Assembly: GCA_014730295.1 (NCBI GenBank)
Contig: WJIN01000091.1
Coordinates: 1 to 20,434 of the forward strand
Direction: 5' to 3'
Source: Promethearchaeota archaeon
GTDB taxonomy: Archaea > Asgardarchaeota > Lokiarchaeia > Sigynarchaeales > SOKP01
Length of the DNA: 20,434 bases
Every line of letters begins with the position of its first letter. Within the stretch, counting starts at the first letter, position 1. The translations under genes and the position numbers were made by a program. The notes under the pieces were generated by a model, which made no database searches, was not told the origin of the DNA, and was given only the letters and a program-made list of their open reading frames with translations. Shown piece by piece: positions 7,882-15,748 of the stretch.

Positions 7882-7910
7882 AAACTAATTTCTAATTAGA
7901 AGTAATAGTT
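7882..7910. promoter_or_regulatory. Dyad in the divergent promoter region (possible operator)
   Basis: TTCTAATTAGAA (7890-7901) is a perfect 12-bp palindrome, flanked by outer arms AAACTA (from about 7882) and TAGTTT (ending at about 7911). It sits between the start codons of the VOC gene (-) and the 8-TM gene (+). A minus-strand TATA-like stretch (7862-7878) and plus-strand CATATAAAA (about 7914-7922) lie on either side. The layout suits a regulator binding both promoters, but no regulator is encoded nearby. Confidence 0.35.
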
Positions 7911-7933
7911 TAACATATAAAAAGGATTCAAAT

Positions 7934-8632
7934 ATGGAACTAAAAAATTATCAAAACCTACGAATCATTGCTGGTCTTTTGTTAATCGCTTCTGCCATAA
8001 CACATGTAGGACAATTAATAATTGTTGGATTTGAATGGCATGATCTTGCTGCTGCAATAATCGGGGGGCTCTATGGAATCTTGGGGATATTACTTTTAAT
8101 ATATAGAGAAAATAGACCCTTGACATTCATAGGAATAATTTATCCATTTATCGGCGGGACATTAGGCTTGGTGAGATTAATCTCGATTGAAATTGCTCAA
8201 AACGGAACTATCAACTGGTTTATCGTATGGCACCTTATTGTTGATGTCATTGTTGTTCCCTCATTATTCCTCTATTATATATCATTCACAGGAATGGATG
8301 GGCAGAATCAGCTTTCTTTTTTGACAATTGTTATGTTTTTCATTACTGCATTGATTCATATATTACAATTATATTACGGGATTAATCTCGAAAATATTGG
8401 CACAGCAATCTTTGGTTTCATTTACATAGGAATAGGGGTATTATTGTGGACCAAGGAAAAGAACAAAAGAATAAATATCCTGGCGATTGATGTCCCAATT
8501 ATCGGGGGAATTATCGGTTTGATATTGTTCTTTTTCACATATAATCCGTTTCTTATTTTCTTTCTCATCGTGGACATCCTAATAGTCTATCTCAGAATTC
8601 GCATATACAAAACGTACTATATGAATAAATAA
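7934..8632 (+). CDS. 8-TM membrane protein made of two 4-TM repeats, function unknown
   Basis: 232 residues, almost all hydrophobic, with about eight TM helices (11-30, 37-57, 63-83, 95-118, 127-147, 153-173, 183-203, 204-222). The halves align. ITHVGQL (22-28) matches LIHILQL (140-146). AIIGGLYGILGILL (41-54) matches AIFGFIYIGIGVLL (158-171). PFIGGTLGL (71-79) matches PIIGGIIGL (188-196). LIVDVIVV (101-108) matches LIVDILIV (211-218). The conserved His/Gln pair (His24/Gln27 and His142/Gln145) and Asp104/Asp214 lie within membrane segments and could be functional. I recognise no family and no signal peptide. The start ATG follows CATATAAAAAGG closely. A T-tract ends the transcript, convergent with the SIS gene 14 bp away. 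Confidence 0.8.
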   Translation: MELKNYQNLRIIAGLLLIASAITHVGQLIIVGFEWHDLAAAIIGGLYGILGILLLIYRENRPLTFIGIIYPFIGGTLGLVRLISIEIAQNGTINWFIVWHLIVDVIVVPSLFLYYISFTGMDGQNQLSFLTIVMFFITALIHILQLYYGINLENIGTAIFGFIYIGIGVLLWTKEKNKRINILAIDVPIIGGIIGLILFFFTYNPFLIFFLIVDILIVYLRIRIYKTYYMNK

Positions 8633-8633
8633 A

Positions 8634-8648
8634 TTTTTTATTTTTTTT
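8634..8648 (+). terminator. T-tract terminator after the 8-TM gene
   Basis: A run of six T, one A and eight T directly follows the TAA of the 8-TM gene and runs into the stop codon of the convergent SIS gene. Oriented for the plus-strand transcript, it is a typical archaeal U-tract terminator. Confidence 0.5.
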
Positions 8649-9771
8649 AGATTCCGCTCACTTTTGTGAGGAATTTGGGTGTGTCCGAGTTGATATTCTT
8701 TATTCTGGCAATTTCCAACGTGAGTAATTGAACAGCTAAAATCATTATTATTGGTTGTAAGTCATGTATGGTATTGGGAACTTGTATCCCAAAATCGATG
8801 GGATCTGGAATGTCTTTTTCATCTTCGATTTCGTAGATTCCTAAAATAGTGGCTTTGCGTTCCTTTATTCTTTTGAGGAGATTAATGAGATTCTTTTTTC
8901 TCTGATCCTCTTCTTTTGGGATTATTGCTAATATCCACGCGCTCGAATCTGCTAACGTGATTGGTCCATGCGGAAATTCGGCGGTAGAATATGCCTGACC
9001 AAATATTCTCGCCCCTTCTTTTAATTTTAATGAAGCCTCCATTGCAGTCGCATAGTCAGATCCTCCCCCCAAAATAAAACAAAATTCCGCAAATTTAAAA
9101 TAGTTAGAATAATCCTTAATTTTTTTGTGGAGGTCCGGCAAGGAATTTTCAATTTTGCTTGGAATCAATTTCAATTCTTCCCAAATCATTCTATAATAAT
9201 TTTCTGTAATCTCTCCCTTACTAATTGCAGTTTCTAATGCGAGTATGGATAAACCTGCCAATTGATTAATATAGGTTTTTGTAGCTAAAACGCTTTTTTC
9301 CTCTCCACAATTCAAAAAAATATCATAATCACATGCTTCTGCCAACTCTGATTCAGAATCATTTGTAACGGCTATAGTTAAACACCCTCTTGATTGCTTT
9401 GCTAATTTAACAGACTCGATTGTGTCTTTCGTTCTCCCGCTCTGAGAAATTCCAATAACGCAATCATTTTTATCTAATATTGGCTCGATTAAATATTGAA
9501 ATTCCATGGAAAATTCGCAGAATGTTGGAATGTGTGTAATCCGATTAAACATATAAGAGATAGCAAACCCAGCATGATAAGAGGTGCCAGCACCTATGAG
9601 ATAAATATGTCTGGTGTTATTATTTATAACTTTTTGAGCAATTTTTTCAATATGATCCTTATTTTGAATCAATCTTCGAAGAGCTTCCGGAATTTCATAT
9701 ATTTCCTTCTCGGTAAACTTTCCCAGTTCTTCGACCTCGAAACTATTTTTTTTTTTATTATTCATTCTCAT
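8647..9771 (-). CDS. SIS-domain sugar-phosphate isomerase/deaminase (GlmS C-half/GlmD-like)
   Basis: Two SIS domains matching the isomerase half of glucosamine-6-phosphate synthase. The first has YLIGAGTSYHAG, GISQSGRTKDT and AVTNDSESELAEACDY. A hinge follows (EKSVLATKTYINQL), then the second domain with EASLKLKEGARIFGQAYSTA and EFPHGP. The C-terminal tail DTPKFLTKVSGI corresponds to the DxPRxLAKSVTVE tail of GlmS. The GlmS catalytic Glu, His and tail Lys have counterparts (about Glu253, His269, Lys371 counting from the TTG at 9774). The N-terminal Cys1 glutaminase is absent, so it cannot use glutamine. Archaeal proteins of this build include the SIS-type glucosamine-6-phosphate deaminase GlmD. 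The ATG at 9771 is preferred over the TTG at 9774. No sugar genes adjoin it. Confidence 0.87.
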   Translation of the reverse strand: MRMNNKKKNSFEVEELGKFTEKEIYEIPEALRRLIQNKDHIEKIAQKVINNNTRHIYLIGAGTSYHAGFAISYMFNRITHIPTFCEFSMEFQYLIEPILDKNDCVIGISQSGRTKDTIESVKLAKQSRGCLTIAVTNDSESELAEACDYDIFLNCGEEKSVLATKTYINQLAGLSILALETAISKGEITENYYRMIWEELKLIPSKIENSLPDLHKKIKDYSNYFKFAEFCFILGGGSDYATAMEASLKLKEGARIFGQAYSTAEFPHGPITLADSSAWILAIIPKEEDQRKKNLINLLKRIKERKATILGIYEIEDEKDIPDPIDFGIQVPNTIHDLQPIIMILAVQLLTLEIARIKNINSDTPKFLTKVSGI

Positions 9772-9871
9772 CAAACTCTCACTCTTTCAAATTTTTGAAA
9801 AAATAATAATTATTTGTTTTGGTAAACTCTAGTAATTATACCTATTATAATTTTAATTGTGATTCTGAATT

Positions 9872-11059
9872 ATGAATAAGGAGTTTTCAAATAAAATTGA
9901 AGCCGAACAATATTTACATAGTAAGTTATTTCAGAAAAAAGATATTGTTATTAGAAGCGGTAAAGGCGCTATACTAATTGACGAGGATGATAACGAATAT
10001 ATTGATTGTGTTGCGGGACATGCAGTTGTTAATATCGGTCATTCACATCCTAAGTACGTTGAAGCCGTAAAGAATCAATTGGAACAGTTGGTTATGGTCT
10101 CTCCGAGTTATCCTATGGAAATTCGATATAGATTATTAGAAAAATTAGCCAGAATTACTCCAAAACCTCTGAGTCAAACATTTTTAGGAAATAGCGGGAC
10201 AGAGGCAATTGAAGCGGCCTTAAAATTAGCATTGGCCGTCAATAGGGATAAAAAAAATCCTGAGGTAATCGCTTTTAAAAGGGCTTTCCATGGAAGGACC
10301 TTAGGCTCCTTAGCGATGACCCATAACATGAAATACAGAAAACCCTTTCTACCATGGTTATCATCTCATGTAAAATTTGCTTCATACGGCGATATTGATT
10401 CGGTGAAAGAACTGATAAATGATAATACAATTGCAGTTTTTATTGAACTTATTCAAGGGGAAGGTGGTGTTTATCCTGCCCCATATGATTTTGTTAGAGA
10501 ATTAAGAGAGCTTTGTGATCAGAATGATATTCTCCTAATTGATGATGAAGTACAAACGGGGTTTGGCAGAACGGGGAAAATGTTTGCGTTCGAACATTAC
10601 GACATTGTTCCGGATGCGATGTGTATGGCAAAAGCAATTGCGGGAGGGATGCCGATGGGTGCGATGATATCTTCTGAAGAATTATACGAAAAAATGCAGA
10701 TTGGAGAACATAGCACTACATACGGGGGAAATCCCCTTTGTTGTGCGGCCGCAAATGCCGTAATTGATATAATTCAAGAGGAAGGGCTAGTTAAAAACGC
10801 AGAAACTCAGGGAAAAAAAATCTTAGACGATTTAAATAAATATGCAGAAGAAGAGAGGCTAATACGTGAAGTCAGAGGGAAAGGTCTCATGATTGGTGTC
10901 GATTATCGTATAAGGGTTAATGACCTTATTAGTAAAGCTCAAGATATGAATGTTTTATTATTAAATGCGGGTTTAACCACCATCAGGATTCTTCCTCCTT
11001 TAGTTATAAATGTTCCACAAGTAGAGAGAGTTTTGGAAGTTATACATAAATTAAAATAA
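9872..11059 (+). CDS. Class III PLP aminotransferase (ArgD/LysJ/GABA-aminotransferase group)
   Basis: Omega-amino-group aminotransferase of PLP fold type I, 395 residues, ordinary family length. Visible elements: YIDCVAGHAVVNIGHSHP near the N-terminus, the cofactor phosphate loop GNSGTEAIEAALKLA, AFHGRTLGSLAMT, the pyridine-N-binding Asp225 in LLIDDEVQTGFGRTG, and the Schiff-base Lys254 in MAKAIAGGMPMGAM. STTYGGNPLCCAAA and the end LLNAGLTTIRILPPLVI are typical of acetylornithine/LysW-aminoadipate semialdehyde aminotransferases. No arg or lys biosynthesis gene lies in the window, so the substrate stays open; acetylornithine, LysW-lysine, 4-aminobutyrate and other omega-amino acids are all possible. 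TTATAAT about 25 bases upstream of the ATG fits a TATA box with a short or absent leader. Confidence 0.9.
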   Translation: MNKEFSNKIEAEQYLHSKLFQKKDIVIRSGKGAILIDEDDNEYIDCVAGHAVVNIGHSHPKYVEAVKNQLEQLVMVSPSYPMEIRYRLLEKLARITPKPLSQTFLGNSGTEAIEAALKLALAVNRDKKNPEVIAFKRAFHGRTLGSLAMTHNMKYRKPFLPWLSSHVKFASYGDIDSVKELINDNTIAVFIELIQGEGGVYPAPYDFVRELRELCDQNDILLIDDEVQTGFGRTGKMFAFEHYDIVPDAMCMAKAIAGGMPMGAMISSEELYEKMQIGEHSTTYGGNPLCCAAANAVIDIIQEEGLVKNAETQGKKILDDLNKYAEEERLIREVRGKGLMIGVDYRIRVNDLISKAQDMNVLLLNAGLTTIRILPPLVINVPQVERVLEVIHKLK

Positions 11060-11171
11060 ATAATAAAATCCTTTCTTTTTGCATGATCTTAAAGAAATTT
11101 TAATAACCTTATTTCTATATCTTTGGTAGTAGAAACTAAAATTTTGATCCATATCAGAAGGGTTATCTAAG

Positions 11172-12041
11172 GTGACAAAAGCAACAAAGGATGAATTTTT
11201 AGACAAATTATTCAAAGTAATTAAAAAACTCGCGGGGATTGCGAAAACACAGGGATTCAGATTTCAAGATAAATGGAAGGAGTATTTAAGTGATGTCAAT
11301 ACCAAACCTCATTTAATTCGTCCAATCTCATTGGATGAAGAGAAATTTTTCAATGATGTTGAATATCGTATTGAAACTCTGAAAACAGTATCCAACGCCA
11401 TAGTAGATGGTTATTATTCCATAAAAACATTGCTCCAAGCGCTTTATGATGAATATTTCAAATCAGAATCGTTCAAAACTAAATATCCCCACGAGGATCA
11501 AATCAAAATACAATATATTGTTGCAAAAGAAATTTTAGGTAATTTAATTCAATATAATAAAATAGATCATAAAACAGTTCCTCTTAAATATAACATAATT
11601 GCGAGGAATTATACCCTAATAAAGCTTAAAGGGCAGAATGATAAGTCAATTTTGAGTAATATGAACAAGATTTTTAATGATGAATTAGATATCCAAAGAA
11701 TTCAATCAACGATGAAGGCAATCGAACAAGATGGTATAATTTCTATCCAAAAAAAAGACGGAAAAAACCATTATGTTTTAGAAAAAGAATTAGAGCTGAG
11801 TGATGATGCAAAGAAAAAGTATAATGAAGGACTTCATCTGCTGGTAAATTGGCCTACCAATTTTTGGCGAAGTTTTTATAATATCCGAGAGTTGAATATA
11901 ACCCCCGCACCCTCAATAAAACACCATGATTTTCTTAGTAAGGTGCTCTCGAGAAGTGCAACACAAGGATTTGGCCCTGCAGATTACGTAATGAAACATC
12001 TAGTAAAATATTTTGAAAAATTAAGAGATGAAAAAGTATAA
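11172..12041 (+). CDS. Uncharacterised protein with a possible winged-helix segment
   Basis: 289 residues, soluble, lysine-rich and mostly helical, without membrane segments or Cys motifs. I do not recognise the family. Residues about 155-206 read as helix, then IQRIQSTMKAIEQDGIISIQ, then KKDGKNHYVLEKELELS, the recognition-helix plus beta-wing order of a winged-helix domain, so DNA binding is possible. The C-terminal 70 residues are rich in aromatic and His residues (NWPTNFWRSFYNIRELN, KHHDF). The start is a GTG; CTAAGGGTG-like purines are not clear enough to call a ribosome-binding site. It follows the aminotransferase by 112 bp and is convergent with dtdA. Confidence 0.75.
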   Translation: MTKATKDEFLDKLFKVIKKLAGIAKTQGFRFQDKWKEYLSDVNTKPHLIRPISLDEEKFFNDVEYRIETLKTVSNAIVDGYYSIKTLLQALYDEYFKSESFKTKYPHEDQIKIQYIVAKEILGNLIQYNKIDHKTVPLKYNIIARNYTLIKLKGQNDKSILSNMNKIFNDELDIQRIQSTMKAIEQDGIISIQKKDGKNHYVLEKELELSDDAKKKYNEGLHLLVNWPTNFWRSFYNIRELNITPAPSIKHHDFLSKVLSRSATQGFGPADYVMKHLVKYFEKLRDEKV

Positions 12042-12074
12042 CTTAATCTTTCTCTTCAATAGCCTCTCTATGAA

Positions 12075-12983
12075 TCAAAACTCCTTGATTTTTCTTAAAG
12101 GGATCTCAAATTCCTCTAGCAATGGAATGAGATGTGTCTTTCCATCTGAATTAATACCCGACCAATCCAAAATGAAATAATCAACGGATTCTAAATTCTT
12201 ATTAATCATCTGATTGATGAGATCTCTATCCAATCCCTTGATAAAATATTTAGGACAGATATATGAAATGGCAACATCGTGTTCTTTAATGAGTTTCTGA
12301 AACTGCGGAGCATAATGGGTACCACCAAACCCAACTCCGATCTTTTGTGATCTTTGGGTCCTAAGTTCTTCATACTTCATTATGGTATTAATAATCGCAT
12401 CCGCAACCACTATTCCACCTTCATTATCATGCCATTCACTTGCTCTACTCCCTAATTCTATAAAAAGTAAAGGTTTCTCCAATGTTGTAGGGCCGTGATG
12501 GGACACCTCAATATCGATGGAAAAACTCTCCACATCTCGTGCCTGTGCATTTTCTACTAAAGAGAGATATCCTGATTTTAACATTAACGCACTTGCTTGG
12601 GACAATTCTTTCCTTTTTCCTCCATATCTAATATCTCCGCCCCAATTTCCTGTAGTATGTACCAGAAAGGATGGTCGACCAGTTTTTGACGCATGCCTAC
12701 TAGCAAAGATAAGAATATCGGGATCAATGTTGGAATCGTTGAGATTTAGATCGTCTAAAAAGATGAGTCTTTTATTAGTGATTCCTAAAAACACAGAATT
12801 CTCATTTAGTAGATTTTGTGAAGTTGGACTTCCAGAAGTGATCTCTTCCAATTCAAATAGAACGTTATTGTGCCATTTATCTATACTTCTTGTAAATTTA
12901 TATGATATAGACCCTAACAGTTTATCCCTGATATTAAGAGAGGCTTTATCTTTCGTAGATGTTATAATCAAATAATTCGTCAT
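12075..12983 (-). CDS. dtdA: D-aminoacyl-tRNA deacylase, archaeal type
   Basis: Hydrolyses D-amino acids from mischarged tRNA, the archaeal/plant type unrelated to bacterial Dtd. The conserved run is complete: FASRHASKTGRPS (about 93-105), VHTTGNWGGD (108-117), the SHHGPT motif (161-166), LLFIELGSRASEW (172-184) and GFGGTHYAPQF (218-228). The His-rich motifs HHGP and GGTHY supply the metal/catalytic residues in this family. The ATG start is clear and the length (302) is normal. It shares a proofreading theme with the AlaRS editing domain in this window, but the genes are 6.5 kb apart and on opposite strands. Confidence 0.95.
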   Translation of the reverse strand: MTNYLIITSTKDKASLNIRDKLLGSISYKFTRSIDKWHNNVLFELEEITSGSPTSQNLLNENSVFLGITNKRLIFLDDLNLNDSNIDPDILIFASRHASKTGRPSFLVHTTGNWGGDIRYGGKRKELSQASALMLKSGYLSLVENAQARDVESFSIDIEVSHHGPTTLEKPLLFIELGSRASEWHDNEGGIVVADAIINTIMKYEELRTQRSQKIGVGFGGTHYAPQFQKLIKEHDVAISYICPKYFIKGLDRDLINQMINKNLESVDYFILDWSGINSDGKTHLIPLLEEFEIPLRKIKEF

Positions 12984-13082
12984 AATTATTTTCCCTTGAG
13001 AGAAATAATAAGTAGATAGTCAAGTTCTAATAATACAACATAAAAATTAAATTCTGGTTTGAAAAACTGATATTCTCTCTGG

Positions 13083-14042
13083 TTAAAATCTTTTTTTCAT
13101 CGTCCAATACAATCCGCAAATATATGCTCCAATGGATTTAGAATAGAAATAAGCCGTATCTTCTTGGACCCAGTTAATAATCATTTGATCTACATCGAAG
13201 TTTGTTTTTAGATCCCATAGACACCATTTTAGGAGCAATTTTCCGAGACCTTGACCTCGCTCGCTTTTCTTAACTCCCGTCGGTCCGAAACTTCCGGGAA
13301 ATTGAATCGAATGTGATGCCCATCCGATAATTTTTTCTGAGGATGAATCAATAGCAATGAAAGTTGGTATTGGACTTTTTTGAAACGATAACGTGATTTC
13401 ATCAGGCCAAAAACTTAATTGATACAGTTTGGGCATAAATGAAAGAGTGACTAATTCCTCCTCATCACCCCTTTCCGCACGTTTTACTCGATAACCCTTA
13501 TATGTTGAAGGGGGTCTTTCTGGGGGAATTTTCCTTAAATGGATACAGAGATTAATCCTTTCAGTACCCTTTTTGAATCCGTGCTTTTTTAAAAAAAAGA
13601 ACGCCTCAGTGAAACGGGGATCTAATCCCGGATACCAATAATCGGGAGCAGAGGACATCACCTCAAATTTCATCCGAAAATTTTTATTGTCCGAGCTTTC
13701 TATTTTCTCAGTCAAGAGATTAATTAGATAAGTCCCGATACCTCTATTCCTCCTGTTTTTCTGAACAACGAAAAATTTCAATACAGCTACTTTCCTAAAT
13801 CTTTTTAAAATCAGAGATTTTCGCAATACCACCATAAAGAATGCAATTATCTCTCCGTTCTCTTCAGTTAATACCACGCTAAGCGAAGGATCAAATAGAT
13901 GGCTGTCTATGGTAGTTGCCTTGAATGTTTCCAATGAATGTGAGATGTGTCTTACATTGTCCTCGCAAAATTTATAAACTTTATCGATATTCTCATGAGT
14001 GAGAGAAGAGTGCCCAAATTGTTTGTAATTCATAAACATCAT
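13083..14042 (-). CDS. Tandem GNAT-family acetyltransferase
   Basis: Two GNAT folds in about 319 residues. The first has a strand ending AVLKFFVVQKNRRNRGIG (acetyl-CoA loop about 99-104) and closes with FFLKKHGFKKGTERINL. The second has TFIAIDSSSEKIIGWA, then FGPTGVKKSERGQGLGKLLL (about 253-272), then INWVQEDTAYFYSKSIGA. Both acetyl-CoA loops look intact, so either or both may be active. The substrate is unknown; tandem GNATs act on small molecules, antibiotics or peptides. Four start codons lie within 13 bases (TTG 14045, ATG 14042, 14039, 14033). The gene is divergent from the 7-TM gene at 14173 and shares a 127-bp promoter region. Confidence 0.85.
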   Translation of the reverse strand: MMFMNYKQFGHSSLTHENIDKVYKFCEDNVRHISHSLETFKATTIDSHLFDPSLSVVLTEENGEIIAFFMVVLRKSLILKRFRKVAVLKFFVVQKNRRNRGIGTYLINLLTEKIESSDNKNFRMKFEVMSSAPDYWYPGLDPRFTEAFFFLKKHGFKKGTERINLCIHLRKIPPERPPSTYKGYRVKRAERGDEEELVTLSFMPKLYQLSFWPDEITLSFQKSPIPTFIAIDSSSEKIIGWASHSIQFPGSFGPTGVKKSERGQGLGKLLLKWCLWDLKTNFDVDQMIINWVQEDTAYFYSKSIGAYICGLYWTMKKRF

Positions 14043-14121
14043 CAATTAAAAATAATAAGATCAAATATAAGTCAAAATAATGCAAGATTACAAAAATAAT
14101 CTTCAAAGCAAGTTTAATAGA

Positions 14122-14129
14122 TTTAAAAA
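14122..14129 (+). promoter_or_regulatory. Putative TATA box of the 7-TM gene
   Basis: TTTAAAAA lies about 45-50 bases before the ATG at 14173. With the usual archaeal spacing of about 26-30 bases, initiation would fall near 14150, at the end of the adjacent palindrome, leaving a leader of about 20 bases. Confidence 0.35.
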
Positions 14130-14134
14130 CTTAA

Positions 14135-14152
14135 TTATCATAATTATGATAA
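14135..14152. promoter_or_regulatory. Perfect 18-bp palindrome, possible operator
   Basis: TTATCATAATTATGATAA equals its own reverse complement over all 18 bases. It sits between the putative TATA box and the ATG of the 7-TM gene, over the expected transcription start, where bound repressor would block RNA polymerase. The base just outside each end does not pair. Confidence 0.5.
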
Positions 14153-14172
14153 AACAATACAATGAGTAAACC

Positions 14173-14922
14173 ATGGATTTAGAACTTAATCAAATACTGC
14201 AAGGAACCTTTAGCCTGATTTTTGTGGTAGTGGCAATTATAATCGCAATCTTAATCATTCGTAGATATATACAATACAAATCTCCAGAACATCTCTATGT
14301 GGGTTTGGCATGGATCGGTTTGGCAGGACCATGGTTTGCAGATGCTGTGGTACTGCCCGCAATACTAATTGGCAATTTAATAAATCCCGCAGTATCGGCA
14401 GCAAATTACGTTCCGATTACGCTAGTGGTGTCCTTAATTACAACATACTACGCCCCCCTTGCTATAATGTTTTGGATTCTCGCATTCACTAAATTGCTCA
14501 GGTTAGAAAATAGAAAAAAAGTTGTTATATTATTCGGAGCCATCTTTATTATATTTGAAATTTTGATGATTATCTTTCCCTTCATTGATTTTAATTATTA
14601 TATCGGCACCTACAATGGACCATTTGATTATGATTGGGGCTTAATAACCACGATATTTTACCTATCGGCTATTTTTACAGCATTAGTATCGGGATTATTG
14701 TTTGCTTATAGAGCTTATAAAGCTGAGAATCCTGAGAGTAATTTAAGAGGGAAATTCTTAATAATCTCGTTCATTGCTTTCGCCGTCGGTTCATTAATTC
14801 CCTATGTATGGACAGACATCTCTGGATTGGTAGTATCTCGGATAATTCTTGTGTTTGTTGTGATCATGTTCTATTTCGGGCTAAATATGCCCAATTTTGT
14901 CAAAAGCCTAATTCTAAAATGA
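14173..14922 (+). CDS. Seven-transmembrane protein of unknown function
   Basis: 249 residues with seven clear TM helices (about 11-30, 40-66, 80-107, 116-138, 156-180, 194-213, 219-238) and short loops, a short N-terminus, and a C-terminal tail ending NFVKSLILK. Helix 2 carries GLAWIGLAGPWFADA with an Asp within the membrane; helix 6 holds VGSLIPYVW. It is not a rhodopsin, since helix 7 has no lysine for retinal. The layout resembles 7-TM sensor input domains, but no kinase or other output domain follows. A perfect palindrome overlaps its presumed promoter, so it may be specifically regulated. Family not recognised. Confidence 0.8.
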   Translation: MDLELNQILQGTFSLIFVVVAIIIAILIIRRYIQYKSPEHLYVGLAWIGLAGPWFADAVVLPAILIGNLINPAVSAANYVPITLVVSLITTYYAPLAIMFWILAFTKLLRLENRKKVVILFGAIFIIFEILMIIFPFIDFNYYIGTYNGPFDYDWGLITTIFYLSAIFTALVSGLLFAYRAYKAENPESNLRGKFLIISFIAFAVGSLIPYVWTDISGLVVSRIILVFVVIMFYFGLNMPNFVKSLILK

Positions 14923-14927
14923 GATAC

Positions 14928-15094
14928 TTATTCTTTCTTTTCTTTTTCACCGTGAACCGGGCAAACCTTATGAGCTAATCTTAGACTTATTTCTCCTATC
15001 GCTGATCTCACTCAGTTAAATCTAATTCGTGATGTTGTTCTATCAAAAAATGAGTCGAAATAAAAGTGTGTGTCTCTCCGGTAAGAATGAAGAT
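14928..15094 (-). pseudogene. Possible frameshifted C-terminal gene remnant
   Basis: On the minus strand, one frame reads ILTGETHTFISTHFLIEQHH and ELDLTE up to a TGA (15008-15010). The overlapping frame starts at GTG (15011-15009) and continues RSAIGEISLRLAHKVC then PVHGEKEKKE to a stop at 14928-14930. Restoring one G would join them as ...DLTEVRSAI... into a single peptide of about 55 residues. Its strand, acidic loop, long helix and strand order recalls the cytoplasmic tail domain of cation-diffusion-facilitator transporters, but this is weak. It fills most of the 272-bp gap between two plus-strand genes. It could be chance. Confidence 0.25.
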
Positions 15095-15194
15095 TTAAAA
15101 AGAAATACATCCTAGATATTTTTATAAAAAATATCGAAAAAGGTGACCGAAAATATCTGAGAATAGAGAAAAAAAACAATATAACTTTCGTAGT

Positions 15195-15626
15195 GTGAGG
15201 ATTTTAATATTTGTGGTGTTAGGATTGTTTATTTTCGAACAATACGCATTTTTTATTGGCTTTATTGGTCCAGTGCCTGAAACTTACTTGGATCTTTTGA
15301 ATGATTTTGATGGATTTTTTGAATTAAACTATGCAATTTCCGTTCTCTTAGCTGAATTCATCTTTCCGATAGTTATACTAAATTTATTGGGGAAAAAAAT
15401 AGAATTTAGTCATTCTAAAAAAATTTCTTCCCTATTGGCTCAACTCTCTGCAGGTTTGATTCTGTTCATAATCATACTCGCTCCTATAAAGTATTATGTA
15501 TATATCAGCATAACATCACCTTCAGCACTGAAAATTTACTATTTAACGACCATTTTATTAACCATTTCATTGGATTTGATTAGTTTATTGATATTTTTAT
15601 TTTGTATATACAAATTAAGGAGTTAA
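15195..15626 (+). CDS. Small four-TM membrane protein, unknown
   Basis: 143 residues with four hydrophobic segments (about 3-24, 46-66, 78-98, 114-139). Between the first two is an acidic, probably extracellular loop (PETYLDLLNDFDGFFEL). No catalytic or ligand motif is visible and the family is not recognised. The start is a GTG, with other weak starts close by, so the N-terminus is uncertain. It ends in an A/T-rich 147-bp gap before the convergent aldo/keto reductase. It could be a lineage-specific membrane protein. Confidence 0.6.
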   Translation: MRILIFVVLGLFIFEQYAFFIGFIGPVPETYLDLLNDFDGFFELNYAISVLLAEFIFPIVILNLLGKKIEFSHSKKISSLLAQLSAGLILFIIILAPIKYYVYISITSPSALKIYYLTTILLTISLDLISLLIFLFCIYKLRS

Positions 15627-15748
15627 CACCCCTAACTAATAAACTTATAAGACAAATCCAATATTTTTTATTTTAAAATAGAAATTTAAATAAATTCTCA
15701 ATAGATGATTGAAATAATATATTACATATGCTCTAGATGAATATCTTA

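Noticed and set aside
12517..12975. 152-residue plus-strand open frame opposite dtdA
   Set aside because: It mirrors a strongly conserved DtdA reading on the minus strand and its product is Ser/Leu/Arg-rich with no recognisable motif; an antisense shadow.
14173..14922. Microbial rhodopsin
   Set aside because: Helix 7 (about 219-238) has no lysine to bind retinal and the helix 3 signature residues are absent.
15121..15165. C/D-box guide RNA (GTGACCGA ... CTGA)
   Set aside because: The C-box match is poor and no D'/C' pair with proper spacing is visible.
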